64,000 bases of DNA from Mycobacterium branderi (GCF_010728725.1 NZ_AP022606.1:3720001-3784000); one strand, 5' to 3'. Counted from the stretch's first letter, positions 1 to 14,142 are shown. Notes: a model not told the origin generated them from the sequence alone. Made by a program: numbers and translations.

Positions 1-1063
1 GCTTCTCCAGGAACGGGTAGATGGTCAGCAGCACGAAAACCAAGCCCATGATCAGCGCGACGCCGACCGCGCCGGGGATCGTGTGGTGCCAGAAGTAGAA
101 CTCCCAGGCCGGCCAAATGCGGGCCAGGCCTTCGGTCCACATCATGTAGAAGTCCGGCTGCGAACCTGCGGAAACCTGAGATGGCTTGTAGGGGCCCAGG
201 TTCCAGATCGGGTTGATCTGCAACAGGCCGCCCATCAGCCCGAGAATGGCGGTGGTCAGCGCGAAGAAGGCGCCGGATTTGACCGCGAACACCGGCATCA
301 CCCGCACCCCGACGACGTTGCGCTCGGTGCAGCCCGGCCCGGGGAACTGGGTGTGCTTCTGGAACCACACCAGCGCCAGGTGCACGCCGATCAGCGCCAA
401 GATGATGCCGGGAATCAGCAGGATGTGCAGCGCGTAGAGCCGGGGGATGAGGATGTTGCCGGGGAAGTCACCGCCGATCAGCGCCCAGTGCAGCCACGTC
501 CCAATCACGGGCATTCCCAACGTGATTGACGACAGCGCGGCCCGCAGCCCGATACCCGACAGCAGGTCGTCGGGCAGCGAGTAGCCGAAGTAGCCCTCGA
601 ACATGGCCAGGATCAGCAGCAGTGAGCCGATGATCCAGTTGGCTTCGCGAGGCCGGCGGAACGCGCCGGTGAAGAAGATGCGCGCCAGGTGAACCATGAT
701 CGCGGCGGCGAACATCAAAGCGGCCCAGTGGTGGATCTGGCGGACGAACAGGCCGCCGCGGACCTCGAAGGAGATGTTGAGCGCGGACTCGTAGGCGCGC
801 GACATTTCCACGCCGCGCAGCGGTTGGTAGACGCCGTTGTAGGTGACTTCGGTCATCGACGGGTCGAAGAACAGCGTCAGATAAACGCCGGTGATCAGCA
901 GAACGATGAAGCTGTACAACGCGATCTCGCCGAGCAGGAACGACCAGTGCGTCGGGAAGACCTTGTTCAGCTGGCGCCGCACCGCGGCGGCCGGGTGATA
1001 CCGGGTATCGATGTCCTGTGCTTGGCGGGCCAGGAGATTGCCAACATCAACTTTCGGACTCAT
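1..1063 (-). CDS. qcrB: Cytochrome bcc complex cytochrome b subunit (partial)
   Basis: QcrB is the membrane subunit that oxidises menaquinol and passes electrons to the Rieske protein and to the b haems, inside the bcc:aa3 supercomplex. The N-terminal 354 residues are present, starting [14 protein letters not shown] at ATG 1063; the C-terminus lies beyond the left edge. Several hydrophobic helices are visible, with [10 protein letters not shown] and LYALHI segments holding haem-ligand histidines and a PFLEK stretch at the cut. The start overlaps the qcrA stop by four bases (ATGA), so the qcrC-qcrA-qcrB genes are translationally coupled. The sequence closely follows M. tuberculosis Rv2196 as I remember it. 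Confidence 0.97.
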   Translation of the reverse strand, partial: MSPKVDVGNLLARQAQDIDTRYHPAAAVRRQLNKVFPTHWSFLLGEIALYSFIVLLITGVYLTLFFDPSMTEVTYNGVYQPLRGVEMSRAYESALNISFEVRGGLFVRQIHHWAALMFAAAIMVHLARIFFTGAFRRPREANWIIGSLLLILAMFEGYFGYSLPDDLLSGIGLRAALSSITLGMPVIGTWLHWALIGGDFPGNILIPRLYALHILLIPGIILALIGVHLALVWFQKHTQFPGPGCTERNVVGVRVMPVFAVKSGAFFALTTAILGLMGGLLQINPIWNLGPYKPSQVSAGSQPDFYMMWTEGLARIWPAWEFYFWHHTIPGAVGVALIMGLVFVLLTIYPFLEK

Positions 1064-2252
1064 GAGGTGCGCTCCCAAAATGCCGGTCCGACAGGCTCAA
1101 TGAAGTCGCCGTTGGCGACCAGATATCCGTCGCTGTCAATCGTGATGGGCAGCTGCGCCAACGCGCGTGCTGCCGGCCCGAAGATCGGTTTGGCGTAATG
1201 CAATGCGTCGAACTGCGACTGGTGACACGGGCACAGGATGCGGTAGGACTGCTGCTCGTAAAGCGATGAGGGACAACCCAAGTGCGAGCAGACCTTGGTG
1301 AAGGCGAAGAACTCGCCGAAGTTGAAGCTTTCCTGGCCCTTGCGCTTGACCACCCGGGGCATGTCGCCCGGTTTGATGCGGATCAGCATCACGGGGTTGC
1401 GGACGCCCATCATGATTTCGCGCAGCCGTTCCCGGGACTCATGGCTGATGCCGTCCCCGTCGGATTCGCGCCAGGGGAAGACGGTTTCCATGCCGCCGGC
1501 GTCGATGTCCTCGGGGCGCATCCGGACGAACGGCGCGCCGAGGTGTTCGCCGGTGGCGCGGGCCAGATAGATGGTCTCGCCGTGATAGCGCGGCGTCCAG
1601 CCGGACGTCCACAGCACGGCTTTCTTACCGTCGGCGGTCTGCACCACCGGTTTCCACGGGTTCTTGATCAGACCGCCGGCAAACGCGACCAGGGTGCCGA
1701 GGCCGAACGCGCCCAGCCCGATGCCCAGCGACGCGCCAATCAGCTTGCGGCGCCGCAACGTCGAGCCCTCGAACGCGTCGGTCAGGTTGGCCACCACAGT
1801 CTTGCGGTGAAGCTCAGGCGAGTCGCCGTCGTGGCGTTCCTGAATCGAAATCTCTTCGGGGATGAACTTTTTCTGGAACAGCACGGCGCCGACGGCGATC
1901 GACAGGATCGACAACCCGAACGTGAGACCGTAGAGCGGCGTGGCCAGCGTGTACAGGAAGCTTCCCTCTGCCTCCTTGGGCTTGTACTCCCAGGGCCAGA
2001 ACAAGAACACCAGGAGCAACGCCAACCCGAAAAAGCCGCCCAGCAACAACCAGCGGGCCACCTGGCGGTCGGCGCGCTTTTCGGCCCTGGTTCCCGCGAC
2101 CGGCCAGCGCGATTCCTTATATACCGTTTCGACGCCGTCGAGCCGGCCGCCGAGCTCGACGAGCTCCTCACGCGACATCGCGTTCAGCTCGGCGTCGGTG
2201 GGCTGACCCGGCGCGCCTTTCTGACCGGGTGTGTCGGTGCCTTTCGGCTGGC

Positions 2253-2256
<4 letters not shown>
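1060..2256 (-). CDS. qcrA: Rieske iron-sulfur subunit of cytochrome bcc complex
   Basis: QcrA carries the [2Fe-2S] Rieske cluster that takes electrons from menaquinol and hands them to QcrC. The cluster ligands are visible as CSHLGC near residue 323 and CPCHQSQFD about 20 residues later. Hydrophobic segments lie in the first half ([20 protein letters not shown] and a segment before FQKKFIPEE), as in the long actinobacterial QcrA with extra helices. I start at GTG 2256 (VSQPKGTD) because it overlaps the qcrC stop by four bases (GTGA). Reading further upstream only runs into qcrC in another frame. Length is 398 residues, against about 429 in M. tuberculosis; the difference is in the acidic N-terminus. 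Confidence 0.96.
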
Positions 2257-6581
<4,325 letters not shown>

Positions 6582-6641
6582 GTCGGTGGCAGCCGATAAC
6601 CTGCGGGCAGATCGGCTACTCGCAACGAAAGGACCAGGCAG

Positions 6642-6866
6642 ATGGCACAAAGCAGGCCAGACGACCCGGGCGGGGTGACCATCGACTGCGACGATTGCGC
6701 GGTGCGCGGGCCCGGGTGCCGCGACTGCGTCGTCAGCGTGCTACTCGGGGTACCGGAGACTTTGCTGGACGACGAGCGGGCGGCGCTGGAGGTGCTCGCC
6801 GATGCCGGCATGGCGCCGAGGCTTAGGCTGGTGCCGATTCACCGTCAGCGCCCCGGGGTGGCCTGA
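6642..6866 (+). CDS. Small Cys-rich conserved protein
   Basis: A 74-residue protein of unknown function. Four cysteines are arranged as CxxC-x6-CxxC (Cys16, Cys19, Cys26, Cys29) in the N-terminal half, a pattern that could bind zinc or an iron-sulfur cluster. The rest looks helical and acidic ([17 protein letters not shown]). A good ribosome site (AAAGGA) sits about ten bases before the ATG, so the start is firm. It lies between the divergent nuclease gene and the NlpC/P60 gene. I do not recognise a named family; real coding is likely, function unknown. Confidence 0.75.
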   Translation: MAQSRPDDPGGVTIDCDDCAVRGPGCRDCVVSVLLGVPETLLDDERAALEVLADAGMAPRLRLVPIHRQRPGVA

Positions 6867-6903
6867 CGGCCCGAAGTCTTGCTGATTTCTTAATGTTCTG
6901 CTG

Positions 6904-6933
6904 TTGGACATTGCCTATACCGTTTCGTAACCT
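6904..6933 (+). promoter_or_regulatory. Candidate sigma-A promoter of the NlpC/P60 gene
   Basis: TTGGAC at 6904-6909 and TAACCT at 6928-6933, with an 18-base spacer, resemble -35 and -10 boxes in the 122-base gap before the TTG start at 6989. This stretch is clearly more AT-rich than its surroundings. If used, transcription would start near 6940 and leave a leader of about 50 bases. Sequence resemblance only. Confidence 0.35.
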
Positions 6934-6988
6934 GTCTGAGACCTAAAGCAGATGTGGCGGTTTTGTCGACGGATAAGGACACGAAATC

Positions 6989-8122
6989 TTGGGGTCGGGG
7001 CTAGGCGATGGATGCTGGACTGAACGTGCCCTCAAGCGGTTTGCTGTTACCGCGATAGCTGGGTTCGTTGCTTTCTCCGGCATAGCCGCCGCCACTGTGC
7101 TGGCCGACCCGGCTGAAGACGCCGTGGCAAAGCTCAACGAGCTGTCCCGCCAAGCTGAGCAGACCACCGAGGCCATGCACAGCGCCCAGCTAGACCTCAA
7201 CGAGAAGCTGGCCGCGCAGCGTGCCGCCGAAAAGAAGCACACCGACGACCAAGCCGCCGTGGAAGCCACGAAGTCGCGGTTGGCAACCTTCCAGTCCTCC
7301 GTCAACAAATTTGCTGCGGCCATGTACATGGGTGGCCGCACCGATGGCATGGATGCCATCCTGACCGCCGAGTCGCCGCAGAACCTGATCGGCAAGCTGG
7401 CCGTGCAGCGGGTGATCGCCAGCGAGATGAAAGCCCAGATGGCCAGTTACCGGGCCGCCGGCGAGCAGGCCGCCAAAGCCGAGCAGGCGTCGGCGAAATC
7501 GGCCGCCGACGCCAAGACGGCGGCCGAGCAAGCGGCGGCGGTCCGCGCCGGTCTGCAGGCCAAGCAAAGCAAGTTGCAGCTGCAGATCGCCGTCGTCAAG
7601 TCGCAGTACCAGTCGCTGACCCCGGGACAGCGCACCGCGCTGGCCGACCCCGGGCCGACGCCGCCGCCGGCGGCCACGCTGGCCGCGGCCGCTCCCGCAC
7701 CCGAAGCGCTGCGCCCGGGCGGCGGCCCCGACGGTTCCGCGCCGGAGGCCTTGCCGGGCGGCGGGGGCGGTAGCGGCGAGGGCGCCATCGCTGTGCAGGC
7801 GGCCCTGACGCAGGTGGGCCAGCCCTACGCGTGGGGCGGTGCCTCGCCCGGCGGGTTCGACTGCTCCGGGCTGGTGATGTGGGCGTTCCAGCAGGCCGGC
7901 ATCCCGCTGCCGCACTCCAGCCAGGCGCTGGCGCACGGCGGGCAGCCGGTGGCGCTGTCGGACCTGCAGCCCGGTGACGTGCTGACCTTCTACTCCGACG
8001 CGTCGCACGCCGGCATCTACGTCGGCGACGGGCTGATGGTGCATTCCTCTACTTACGGTCAGCCGGTGCGGGTGGTGCCGATGACCTCGTCCGGCCCGAT
8101 CTACAACGCCCGCCGTTACTGA
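6989..8122 (+). CDS. NlpC/P60 peptidoglycan hydrolase (Rv2190c-type)
   Basis: A 377-residue secreted cell wall hydrolase that should cleave the D-Glu-mDAP bond of the peptide stem. Order: N-terminal signal (IAGFVAFSGIAAATVLADPA), a long alpha-helical coiled-coil rich in Ala/Lys/Gln (residues about 45-210), a Pro/Gly linker, then the NlpC/P60 domain. The domain has the catalytic Cys in FDCSGLVMWAF (about residue 292), the His in SHAGIYVGDG (about 340) and the following HSST histidine. The start is TTG 6989, backed by an AAGGA site about nine bases upstream; no ATG or GTG serves this frame. It is closely related to Rv2190c, a RipA-like protein. Confidence 0.9.
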   Translation: MGSGLGDGCWTERALKRFAVTAIAGFVAFSGIAAATVLADPAEDAVAKLNELSRQAEQTTEAMHSAQLDLNEKLAAQRAAEKKHTDDQAAVEATKSRLATFQSSVNKFAAAMYMGGRTDGMDAILTAESPQNLIGKLAVQRVIASEMKAQMASYRAAGEQAAKAEQASAKSAADAKTAAEQAAAVRAGLQAKQSKLQLQIAVVKSQYQSLTPGQRTALADPGPTPPPAATLAAAAPAPEALRPGGGPDGSAPEALPGGGGGSGEGAIAVQAALTQVGQPYAWGGASPGGFDCSGLVMWAFQQAGIPLPHSSQALAHGGQPVALSDLQPGDVLTFYSDASHAGIYVGDGLMVHSSTYGQPVRVVPMTSSGPIYNARRY

Positions 8123-8180
8123 GTCGCGCCGCCGGCTGCTGGCGGGCATCCTTGTCGCCCAACTGATCCTCGCCGCGGCG

Positions 8181-8909
8181 GTGCTGATCCGTCCGTCGGC
8201 CCCGCCACAGGCCGGACACACCGTTCGGGTGGTCAACCTCGGCGGTTCCGGCAGCGAGCCTCTACTCGCCCGCGTCGCGGCGGAGATTCCCACGGCAGTC
8301 GATGCGGTGCAGACATTCTGGGGCGCCGACTGGCCGCGGGAAATCGTCGTGGTGGCCACCGGCTCGCAGCGGCAGTTCGAGGCCCAGGCCGGCGGCGGTC
8401 CCGCGGCGCAGTGGTCCGACATCGCGGCGGTGGCCGTTGCCGACCGGGTGGATCCGGCCCGGCGCGAAGCGGTCGGTCAGCGCATCGTGTTCGCCCCCGG
8501 CGCGGCCGCCATGAGCGATCCGGCGCTACGAATTGTGTTGCGCCACGAGCTTTTCCACTACGCGGCGCGGGCGGACACGGCGCTGGACGCGCCCCGCTGG
8601 CTCACCGAGGGCGTGGCCGACTTCGTGGCCCGCCCACCCGTCGCGGTGCCCGGCACTCGTCCGGCGGCCTTGCCGTCGGACGCCGAGCTGGACACTCCGG
8701 GGCCGGCGCGGTCGCTGGCCTACGACCGGGCGTGGTCGTTCGCCCGCTTCGTGGCCGACAGCTACGGTCCGGCGACGCTGCGCGCTTTCTACGTGGCCGC
8801 GTGCGGGGCCGGGCATGCCGACCTGCCGACCGCCGTGCACGACGTGCTCGGCACCGACCCGGCCGGGCTGCTGGAGCGCTGGCAGCACTGGCTGTCGCCG
8901 ACCGGCTAG
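8181..8909 (+). CDS. Putative membrane-anchored zinc metallopeptidase (Rv2189c-type)
   Basis: An M. tuberculosis Rv2189c orthologue of unknown substrate. HELFH (residues 122-126 from GTG 8181) followed 17 residues later by WLTEGVADF forms an HExxH...E zinc site of gluzincin type. The GTG at 8181 is the first ordinary start codon, but the same frame stays open back to 8085. It encodes an obvious signal anchor just upstream (basic ESRRRLLAG, then ILVAQLILAAAVLI). The true start is therefore probably near 8118-8139 at a non-standard codon; I report the conservative coordinate. It follows the NlpC/P60 gene closely and precedes pimB' by nine bases. Confidence 0.8.
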   Translation: MLIRPSAPPQAGHTVRVVNLGGSGSEPLLARVAAEIPTAVDAVQTFWGADWPREIVVVATGSQRQFEAQAGGGPAAQWSDIAAVAVADRVDPARREAVGQRIVFAPGAAAMSDPALRIVLRHELFHYAARADTALDAPRWLTEGVADFVARPPVAVPGTRPAALPSDAELDTPGPARSLAYDRAWSFARFVADSYGPATLRAFYVAACGAGHADLPTAVHDVLGTDPAGLLERWQHWLSPTG

Positions 8910-8918
8910 CCTATCCCG

Positions 8919-10049
8919 GTGTCCCGGGTCCTGCTGGTTACCAATGACTTTCCTCCTCGGCCCGGCGGCATTCAGTCCTATCTGGAGGAGCTCGTCACTC
9001 GGCTGGCCGCTGCCGGATCGCACACCGTGACGGTGTATGCGCCGCAGTGGAAGGGCGCCGACGCGTTCGACTCGCGCGTGGCCGGGTATCAGGTGGTGCG
9101 GCACCCCGGCACGCTGATGCTGCCCGGGCCCGCCGTAGACGCCCGGATGCGCCGGTTGATCGGCGAGCACGGTGTTGACACCGTCTGGTTCGGCGCGGCC
9201 GCGCCGCTGGCGCTGCTGGCCCGCCGCGCACGCCGGGCGGGTGCCAGCCGGGTGCTGGCCAGTACCCACGGTCATGAAGTCGGCTGGTCGATGCTGCCGG
9301 TGGCACGGTCGGTGCTGCGCCGCATCGGCGAGGACACCGACGTCGTCACCTTCGTCAGCCGCTACACCCGGGCCCGCTTCGCTTCGGCCTTCGGTCCCGC
9401 GGCGGCACTGGAGTACCTGCCTCCCGGGGTGGACACGGACCGGTTCCGGCCGGATGCGGCCGGCCGCGCCGAACTGCGTGCCCGCTACCGGCTGGGCCAG
9501 CGGCCCACGGTGGTGTGCCTGTCGCGGCTAGTGCCGCGCAAGGGGCAGGACATGCTGATCCGCGCTCTGCCGGCGATCCGGCGGCGGGTGGACGGCGCCG
9601 CGCTGGTGATCGCCGGCGGCGGGCCTTATCTGGCGTCGTTACGCCAGCTGGCCCATCGCTACGGGGTCAGCGACCACGTGACGTTCACCGGCGGCGTGCC
9701 CGCCGCGGAGCTGCCCGCCCACCACGCGATGGCCGACGTGTTCGCAATGCCGTGCCGCACCCGCGGCGCCGGGCTGGACGTCGAGGGGCTGGGCATCGTG
9801 TTCCTGGAGGCGTCGGCCACCGGCGTGCCGGTGATCGCCGGATGCTCGGGCGGGGCACCAGAAACCGTGCGGCACAACGAAACTGGGCTCGTAGTCGATG
9901 GCCGTTCGGAGCAGCAGGTCGCCGACGCCGTCACCGAGTTGCTGGCCGACCCGGACCGCGCCGCCGCGATGGGCGCCGCCGGGCGGGCCTGGGCGACGGC
10001 GCAGTGGCGCTGGGACACGCTGGCCGCGCGGCTGGCCGACCTGCTGTAG
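8919..10049 (+). CDS. pimB: Phosphatidylinositol mannosyltransferase PimB'
   Basis: A GT-B fold, GT4 family mannosyltransferase that adds the second mannose from GDP-mannose to PIM1, at the cytoplasmic face of the membrane, on the way to PIMs, lipomannan and LAM. The 376 residues show the acceptor-side FPPRPGGIQSYLEEL near the N-terminus, PGVDTDRF in the middle, and the donor-binding EGLGIVFLEASATGVPVIAG motif (ExxxxxxxE) near residue 290. GTG 8919 is the start. Its stop abuts the stop of fadD15 on the other strand with no bases between. Confidence 0.93.
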   Translation: MSRVLLVTNDFPPRPGGIQSYLEELVTRLAAAGSHTVTVYAPQWKGADAFDSRVAGYQVVRHPGTLMLPGPAVDARMRRLIGEHGVDTVWFGAAAPLALLARRARRAGASRVLASTHGHEVGWSMLPVARSVLRRIGEDTDVVTFVSRYTRARFASAFGPAAALEYLPPGVDTDRFRPDAAGRAELRARYRLGQRPTVVCLSRLVPRKGQDMLIRALPAIRRRVDGAALVIAGGGPYLASLRQLAHRYGVSDHVTFTGGVPAAELPAHHAMADVFAMPCRTRGAGLDVEGLGIVFLEASATGVPVIAGCSGGAPETVRHNETGLVVDGRSEQQVADAVTELLADPDRAAAMGAAGRAWATAQWRWDTLAARLADLL

Positions 10050-11846
10050 TCAGGCGTAGATCGCCTCGATATCGGTGGCGAACTTTTCGGCGACCACTTT
10101 GCGCTTAACCTTCATCGTCGGCGTCAGCTCACCGGTGTCCTCGGTGAAGTCGACGGGCAGGATGCGGAATTTGCGGATCGATTCCGCGTGCGAGACGGAC
10201 TGATTGGCCTGCTTGACGGCGGCATCCACCTCGGCAACCAGATCGGGGTCGGTGGCCAGGTCGCCCACCGAGCTGCCCGACGCCTTGCTGTTGCGCTGCT
10301 TCCAGCCCTCGAACGCCTCGGGGTCGATGGTGATCAGCGCACCGATGAACGGCTTGGCGTCCCCGACCACCATGGCCTGGCTGATCAACGGGTGGGCCCG
10401 CAACTGGTCCTCGAGCACGGCGGGCGCCACGTTCTTGCCGCCCGCGGTGACGATGATCTCCTTCTTGCGGCCGGTGATCGTCAAGAACCCGTCGTCGTCG
10501 ATGGCCCCGAGGTCGCCGGTCTTGAACCAGCCGTCGGCCATCGCCTCGGCGGTGGCCTGCTCGTTGCGCCAGTACTCCCGGAAGACCACCCCGCCGCGCA
10601 CCAGAAGTTCCCCGTCGTCGGCAATCCGCATGCTGTTGCCGGGCAACAACTTCCCGACGGTGCCGATCTTCAGGTCGCCCACCCGGTTGACCGTGATGGC
10701 CGCGCTGGTCTCGGTCAGGCCGTAGCCCTCGTGGATGGTCAGGCCGACGCCGCGGTAGAAGTGGCCCAGCCGGGCGCCCAGCGGCCCGCCCCCGGAGATG
10801 GAGGCGCGGCAGTTGCCGCCCAGCGCCGCCCGCAGCTTGTGGTACACCAGCCGGTCGAACAGGGCGTGCTTGGCGCGCAGCAGCAGGCCGGGGCCGCCGC
10901 GGTCCTGGGCTTCGCTCCAGTCGACCGCGGTCTGGGCGGCCATCTGGAAAATCCGGCCCTTGCCGTCGTTTTCGGCGTTCTGGGCGGCGGTGTTGTACAC
11001 CTTCTCGAAGACCCGTGGCACCGAGACCACGATCGTCGGCTTGAACACCGAGAACATCGGCACCAGATTCTTGATGTCGCTGGTGAACCCGACGGTGACC
11101 TTGTTGGTGAAGGCGGCCAGGGTGATCGCCCGGGCCAGCACGTGCGCCAGCGGCAAAAACACCAGCATCCGCTCGTCCTTGCCCAGCAGCGTCGGCAGCG
11201 ACTCCTTGGCACCCCGGATCTCGTAGACCAGGTTGGAATGGGTGACCTGGCAGCCCTTGGGCCGGCCCGTGGTGCCGGAGGTGTAGATCAGCGTGGCCGG
11301 ACCCTCGGCCCGCAACGCCTCGACCCGCCCGGTCAGTTCGGCCGGAGCCACCGACGCGCCTGCTTCGGCGAGCGCCTCGATCGCCTTGGGGCCGGAGCCG
11401 TCGATGTGCATCACCCGGCGCAGCGACGGCAGGTCGCCGGTGAGTTCGGTGACGATCTTTGCGTGGGCATCGGTTTCGGCCAGCACCAGCACCGCCCCCG
11501 AATCCTGCAGCACCCAACGCACCTGCTCGGCCGACGACGTCTCGTAGATCGGCACGGTGACCGCCCCGACCGCCAGGATCGCGAAGTCGAGGATGGCCCA
11601 CTCGTAGCGGGTGGCCGAGAAGATGGCCACCCGATCACCGGCCTGCACCCCTTCTGCGATCAATCCGGATGCGGCCGAACGGATTTGGTCTGCCACCTCG
11701 GCGCAGGTGACGTCGGTCCAGGCGCCGTCTACCAGGCGTTGGAAGATCACGAAGTCGGGATCGTCGCGCTCATGCTCGAATACCGCAGCGACGACGTTGT
11801 CGCGCTCGCCCACGGTGAACGGGGCGGGAACACTGAATTCACGCAC
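10050..11846 (-). CDS. fadD15: Long-chain fatty acid-CoA ligase FadD15
   Basis: An ANL-superfamily enzyme that activates fatty acids to acyl-CoA through an acyl-AMP intermediate. Motifs seen: the P-loop [36 protein letters not shown], and a C-terminal KVKRKVV lysine region. I start at GTG 11846 ([10 protein letters not shown]), giving 598 residues, close to the 600 of M. tuberculosis FadD15. The longer open frame upstream is antisense to the neighbouring promoter region. Genes on both sides handle lipids or lipoglycans, fitting a role in acyl supply. Confidence 0.92.
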   Translation of the reverse strand: MREFSVPAPFTVGERDNVVAAVFEHERDDPDFVIFQRLVDGAWTDVTCAEVADQIRSAASGLIAEGVQAGDRVAIFSATRYEWAILDFAILAVGAVTVPIYETSSAEQVRWVLQDSGAVLVLAETDAHAKIVTELTGDLPSLRRVMHIDGSGPKAIEALAEAGASVAPAELTGRVEALRAEGPATLIYTSGTTGRPKGCQVTHSNLVYEIRGAKESLPTLLGKDERMLVFLPLAHVLARAITLAAFTNKVTVGFTSDIKNLVPMFSVFKPTIVVSVPRVFEKVYNTAAQNAENDGKGRIFQMAAQTAVDWSEAQDRGGPGLLLRAKHALFDRLVYHKLRAALGGNCRASISGGGPLGARLGHFYRGVGLTIHEGYGLTETSAAITVNRVGDLKIGTVGKLLPGNSMRIADDGELLVRGGVVFREYWRNEQATAEAMADGWFKTGDLGAIDDDGFLTITGRKKEIIVTAGGKNVAPAVLEDQLRAHPLISQAMVVGDAKPFIGALITIDPEAFEGWKQRNSKASGSSVGDLATDPDLVAEVDAAVKQANQSVSHAESIRKFRILPVDFTEDTGELTPTMKVKRKVVAEKFATDIEAIYA

Positions 11847-11937
11847 TCTTGTGACCTCGCTTGATGTAGGCGGCTGCGTACGGCTCAGCCTAGTAGGCGA
11901 CGATGCAGGCCGGGCGACGATATGTGAAGCTAGCGCC

Positions 11938-12327
11938 GTGCACAGCATTCAAGTCGCCGACCAGACGTTTGTCGCCGCCGACGCCGCACGGGTCGGAGCG
12001 GCGGTTGCGGACCGGGGCAGCTGGCGTCGGTGGTGGCCTGATCTGCGGCTCGACGTCGTCGAGGACCGCGGCGCGTTGGGAATCCGCTGGGCGGTGACCG
12101 GGCCGCTCACCGGCACGATGGAGATCTGGCTCGAACCGGTGCTGGATGGGGTGCTGCTGCACTACTTCCTGCACGCCGAGCCCTCCGGCGCGGCGGCGTG
12201 GCAGCTGGCCCGGATGAACCTCGCCCGAATGACGCATCGCCGCCGGGTTGCGGGCAAGAATATGGCGTTCGAAGTCAAGGCGACGCTGGAGCGGTCGCGT
12301 CCCGTCGGGGTCGCGCCCGTGGCTTGA
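11938..12327 (+). CDS. SRPBCC-fold protein (Rv2186c-type)
   Basis: A 129-residue protein, the same length as M. tuberculosis Rv2186c. Alternating beta strands and a long C-terminal helix ([20 protein letters not shown]) suggest the helix-grip START/SRPBCC fold that binds a hydrophobic ligand; this is inference from pattern. The start is GTG 11938 ([11 protein letters not shown]). It is divergent from fadD15 with about 90 bases between, and leads a run of same-strand genes up to plsC. Function unknown. Confidence 0.8.
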   Translation: MHSIQVADQTFVAADAARVGAAVADRGSWRRWWPDLRLDVVEDRGALGIRWAVTGPLTGTMEIWLEPVLDGVLLHYFLHAEPSGAAAWQLARMNLARMTHRRRVAGKNMAFEVKATLERSRPVGVAPVA

Positions 12328-12415
12328 CCCCCGGCCGGGGCGGCTCAGGGAGTACCGTTTCTGCGACAGACACTGGGGGTTAGCACCCGCGTGCGGGGGA
12401 GAGGGAAGCAGCCAG

Positions 12416-12853
12416 GTGGCGGAGAAGACGGCCCAGACGATCTACATCGACGCCGACCCCAGCACCGTGATGGACGTGATCGCCGACATCGGTTCCTATC
12501 CGGAGTGGGTCTCGGAATACAAGGAGGCCGAAGTCCTCGAGGAGGACGCCGACGGTTATCCGAAAGTCGCGCGCATGGTGCTCGACACCACGGTGCTCAA
12601 AGACACCCTGGTGTTCTCCTACGACTGGCCGAAAGACCGCGGCTCGGTACGCTGGTCACTGGTCTCCAGCTCTATACTGCGTTCCCTTGAGGGTGCATAC
12701 TTGTTGTCGCCCAAGGGGTCTGGTACCGACGTGACGTACGAGCTCACGGTCGACCTGGCTATTCCGATGATCGGGTTGCTCAAGCGCAAGGCCGAGCGCA
12801 GGCTGACCGACACCGCGTTGAAGGATCTGAAGAAACGAGTCGAGGCTGAGTGA
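12416..12853 (+). CDS. SRPBCC-family protein (polyketide cyclase/dehydrase-like)
   Basis: A 145-residue helix-grip protein, orthologue of M. tuberculosis Rv2185c, with the family's typical opening (QTIYIDADPSTVMDVIADI, YPEWVSEYKEAEV) and a long C-terminal helix ending in KDLKKRVEAE. Such folds bind lipids or other hydrophobic molecules; the ligand is unknown. GTG 12416 has a GGGAGAGGGAAG ribosome site upstream. Its final codons overlap the open frame of the next gene, the ArsA-type ATPase, suggesting coupling. It is the second SRPBCC protein in a row. Confidence 0.85.
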   Translation: MAEKTAQTIYIDADPSTVMDVIADIGSYPEWVSEYKEAEVLEEDADGYPKVARMVLDTTVLKDTLVFSYDWPKDRGSVRWSLVSSSILRSLEGAYLLSPKGSGTDVTYELTVDLAIPMIGLLKRKAERRLTDTALKDLKKRVEAE

Positions 12854-14096
12854 GTCGGCAACGCCCGTCCTGGCCCGGATCAGTCTCTTCGTCGGCAAGG
12901 GCGGGGTAGGAAAGTCCACCCTGGCGGCCGCCACGGCCGTCGCCGACGCGCGCGCCGGCCAGCGGGTGCTCGTGGTGTCCACCGATCAGGCGCATTCGCT
13001 TGGCGACGTGCTGGGCGTGGCGGTTCCGCCGACCGGTCAGCGCGACCCGGTCCGGATAACGGCCGACGCCGGCGGCGGCTTCCTGGACGCGCTGGCGCTG
13101 GACACCCTGGCGCTGCTGGAGGCGCGCTGGCGTGACGTCGTCGACGCGCTGAGTGGGCGTTTTCCCGAGTCGGAGCTGGATAGCGTTGCGCCCGAAGAGC
13201 TCTCGGCGCTGCCCGGCATCCAGGAAGTCCTCGGCCTGCATGAGGTCGGCGAGCTGGCCGCGGCCGGTCGGTGGGACCACGTCGTCGTCGACTGCGCCTC
13301 CACCGCCGACGCGCTGCGGATGTTGACGCTGCCGGCCACTTTCGCGCTCTACGTGGAGCGCGCGTGGCCGCGCCACCGCAGACTCTCCGGTGCCACCGAC
13401 GACCGCTCGGCGGCGGTGGTGGAGCTGCTGGAACGCATCAGCGCCAGCGTCGAACGGCTCACGGCACTGCTCACCGACCCGGCGCTGGTCGGCGCGCATC
13501 TGGTGCTGACCGCGGAACGGGTGGTGGCCGCCGAGGCGGTGCGTACGCTGGGCTCGTTGGCGCTGATGGGCGTGCGCGTCGAGGAGTTGATCGTCAATCA
13601 GATTCTGCTGCAAGACGATTCATATGAATACCGCAACCTGCCCGAGCATCCGGCCTTCGACTGGTACGCCGAGCGCATCGGCGAGCAGCGCGCCGTGCTG
13701 GACGAACTGGACGCCACCATCGGCGACGTGGCGCTGGTGCTCACCCCGCACCTGGCCGGCGAGCCGATTGGCCCCAAAGCGCTGGCCGAACTGCTCGACA
13801 GCGCCCGCCGGCGCGACGGATCCGCGCCGCCGGGGCCGTTGCGTCCCGTCGTGGATCTCGAATCCGGATCAGGCCTACAGTCGGTGTACCGATTGCGGCT
13901 AGAGTTGCCGCAAGTCGATTCCGGCGCGCTCAGCCTGGGCCGGGTCGACGACGACCTGATCATCAGCGCCGGCGGCATGCGGCGCCGAGTCCGGTTGGCG
14001 TCCGTACTGCGGCGGTGCACGGTGCTGGACGCCCATCTTCGAGGTAGTGAGCTGACGGTGCGTTTTCGACCCAATCCGGAGGTGTGGCCGACGTGA
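12846..14096 (+). CDS. ArsA/Get3-type ATPase with unusual start (Rv2184c-type)
   Basis: An anion-transporting ATPase-like P-loop protein, orthologue of Rv2184c. The deviant Walker A motif GKGGVGKST, typical of ArsA, Get3 and MinD, lies at codons 12894-12920, and VVDCASTADALRMLTLP looks like the switch region. The first ordinary start codon in frame is GTG 12966, after the Walker A motif, which would yield a dead 376-residue protein. The frame is open from 12831. CTG 12846, which overlaps the stop region of the SRPBCC gene, would give 416 residues including the P-loop. I give that coordinate, but the exact start is unproven. Role unknown; the neighbours suggest lipid or membrane-protein handling. 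Confidence 0.78.
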   Translation: MSESATPVLARISLFVGKGGVGKSTLAAATAVADARAGQRVLVVSTDQAHSLGDVLGVAVPPTGQRDPVRITADAGGGFLDALALDTLALLEARWRDVVDALSGRFPESELDSVAPEELSALPGIQEVLGLHEVGELAAAGRWDHVVVDCASTADALRMLTLPATFALYVERAWPRHRRLSGATDDRSAAVVELLERISASVERLTALLTDPALVGAHLVLTAERVVAAEAVRTLGSLALMGVRVEELIVNQILLQDDSYEYRNLPEHPAFDWYAERIGEQRAVLDELDATIGDVALVLTPHLAGEPIGPKALAELLDSARRRDGSAPPGPLRPVVDLESGSGLQSVYRLRLELPQVDSGALSLGRVDDDLIISAGGMRRRVRLASVLRRCTVLDAHLRGSELTVRFRPNPEVWPT

Positions 14097-14142
14097 CCGC
14101 CGGCGACGATGCAGAGCGGCGCGATGAGGAGGAGCGGCGGAA

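Noticed and set aside
6867..6988. Possible cyclic-di-AMP riboswitch upstream of the NlpC/P60 gene
   Set aside because: Such riboswitches precede some actinobacterial wall hydrolase genes, but I cannot find the conserved core or paired stems in these 122 bases.
10188..11864. 558-codon plus-strand open frame opposite fadD15
   Set aside because: Shadow created by GC-rich codon bias; fadD15 motifs are unambiguous on the minus strand.
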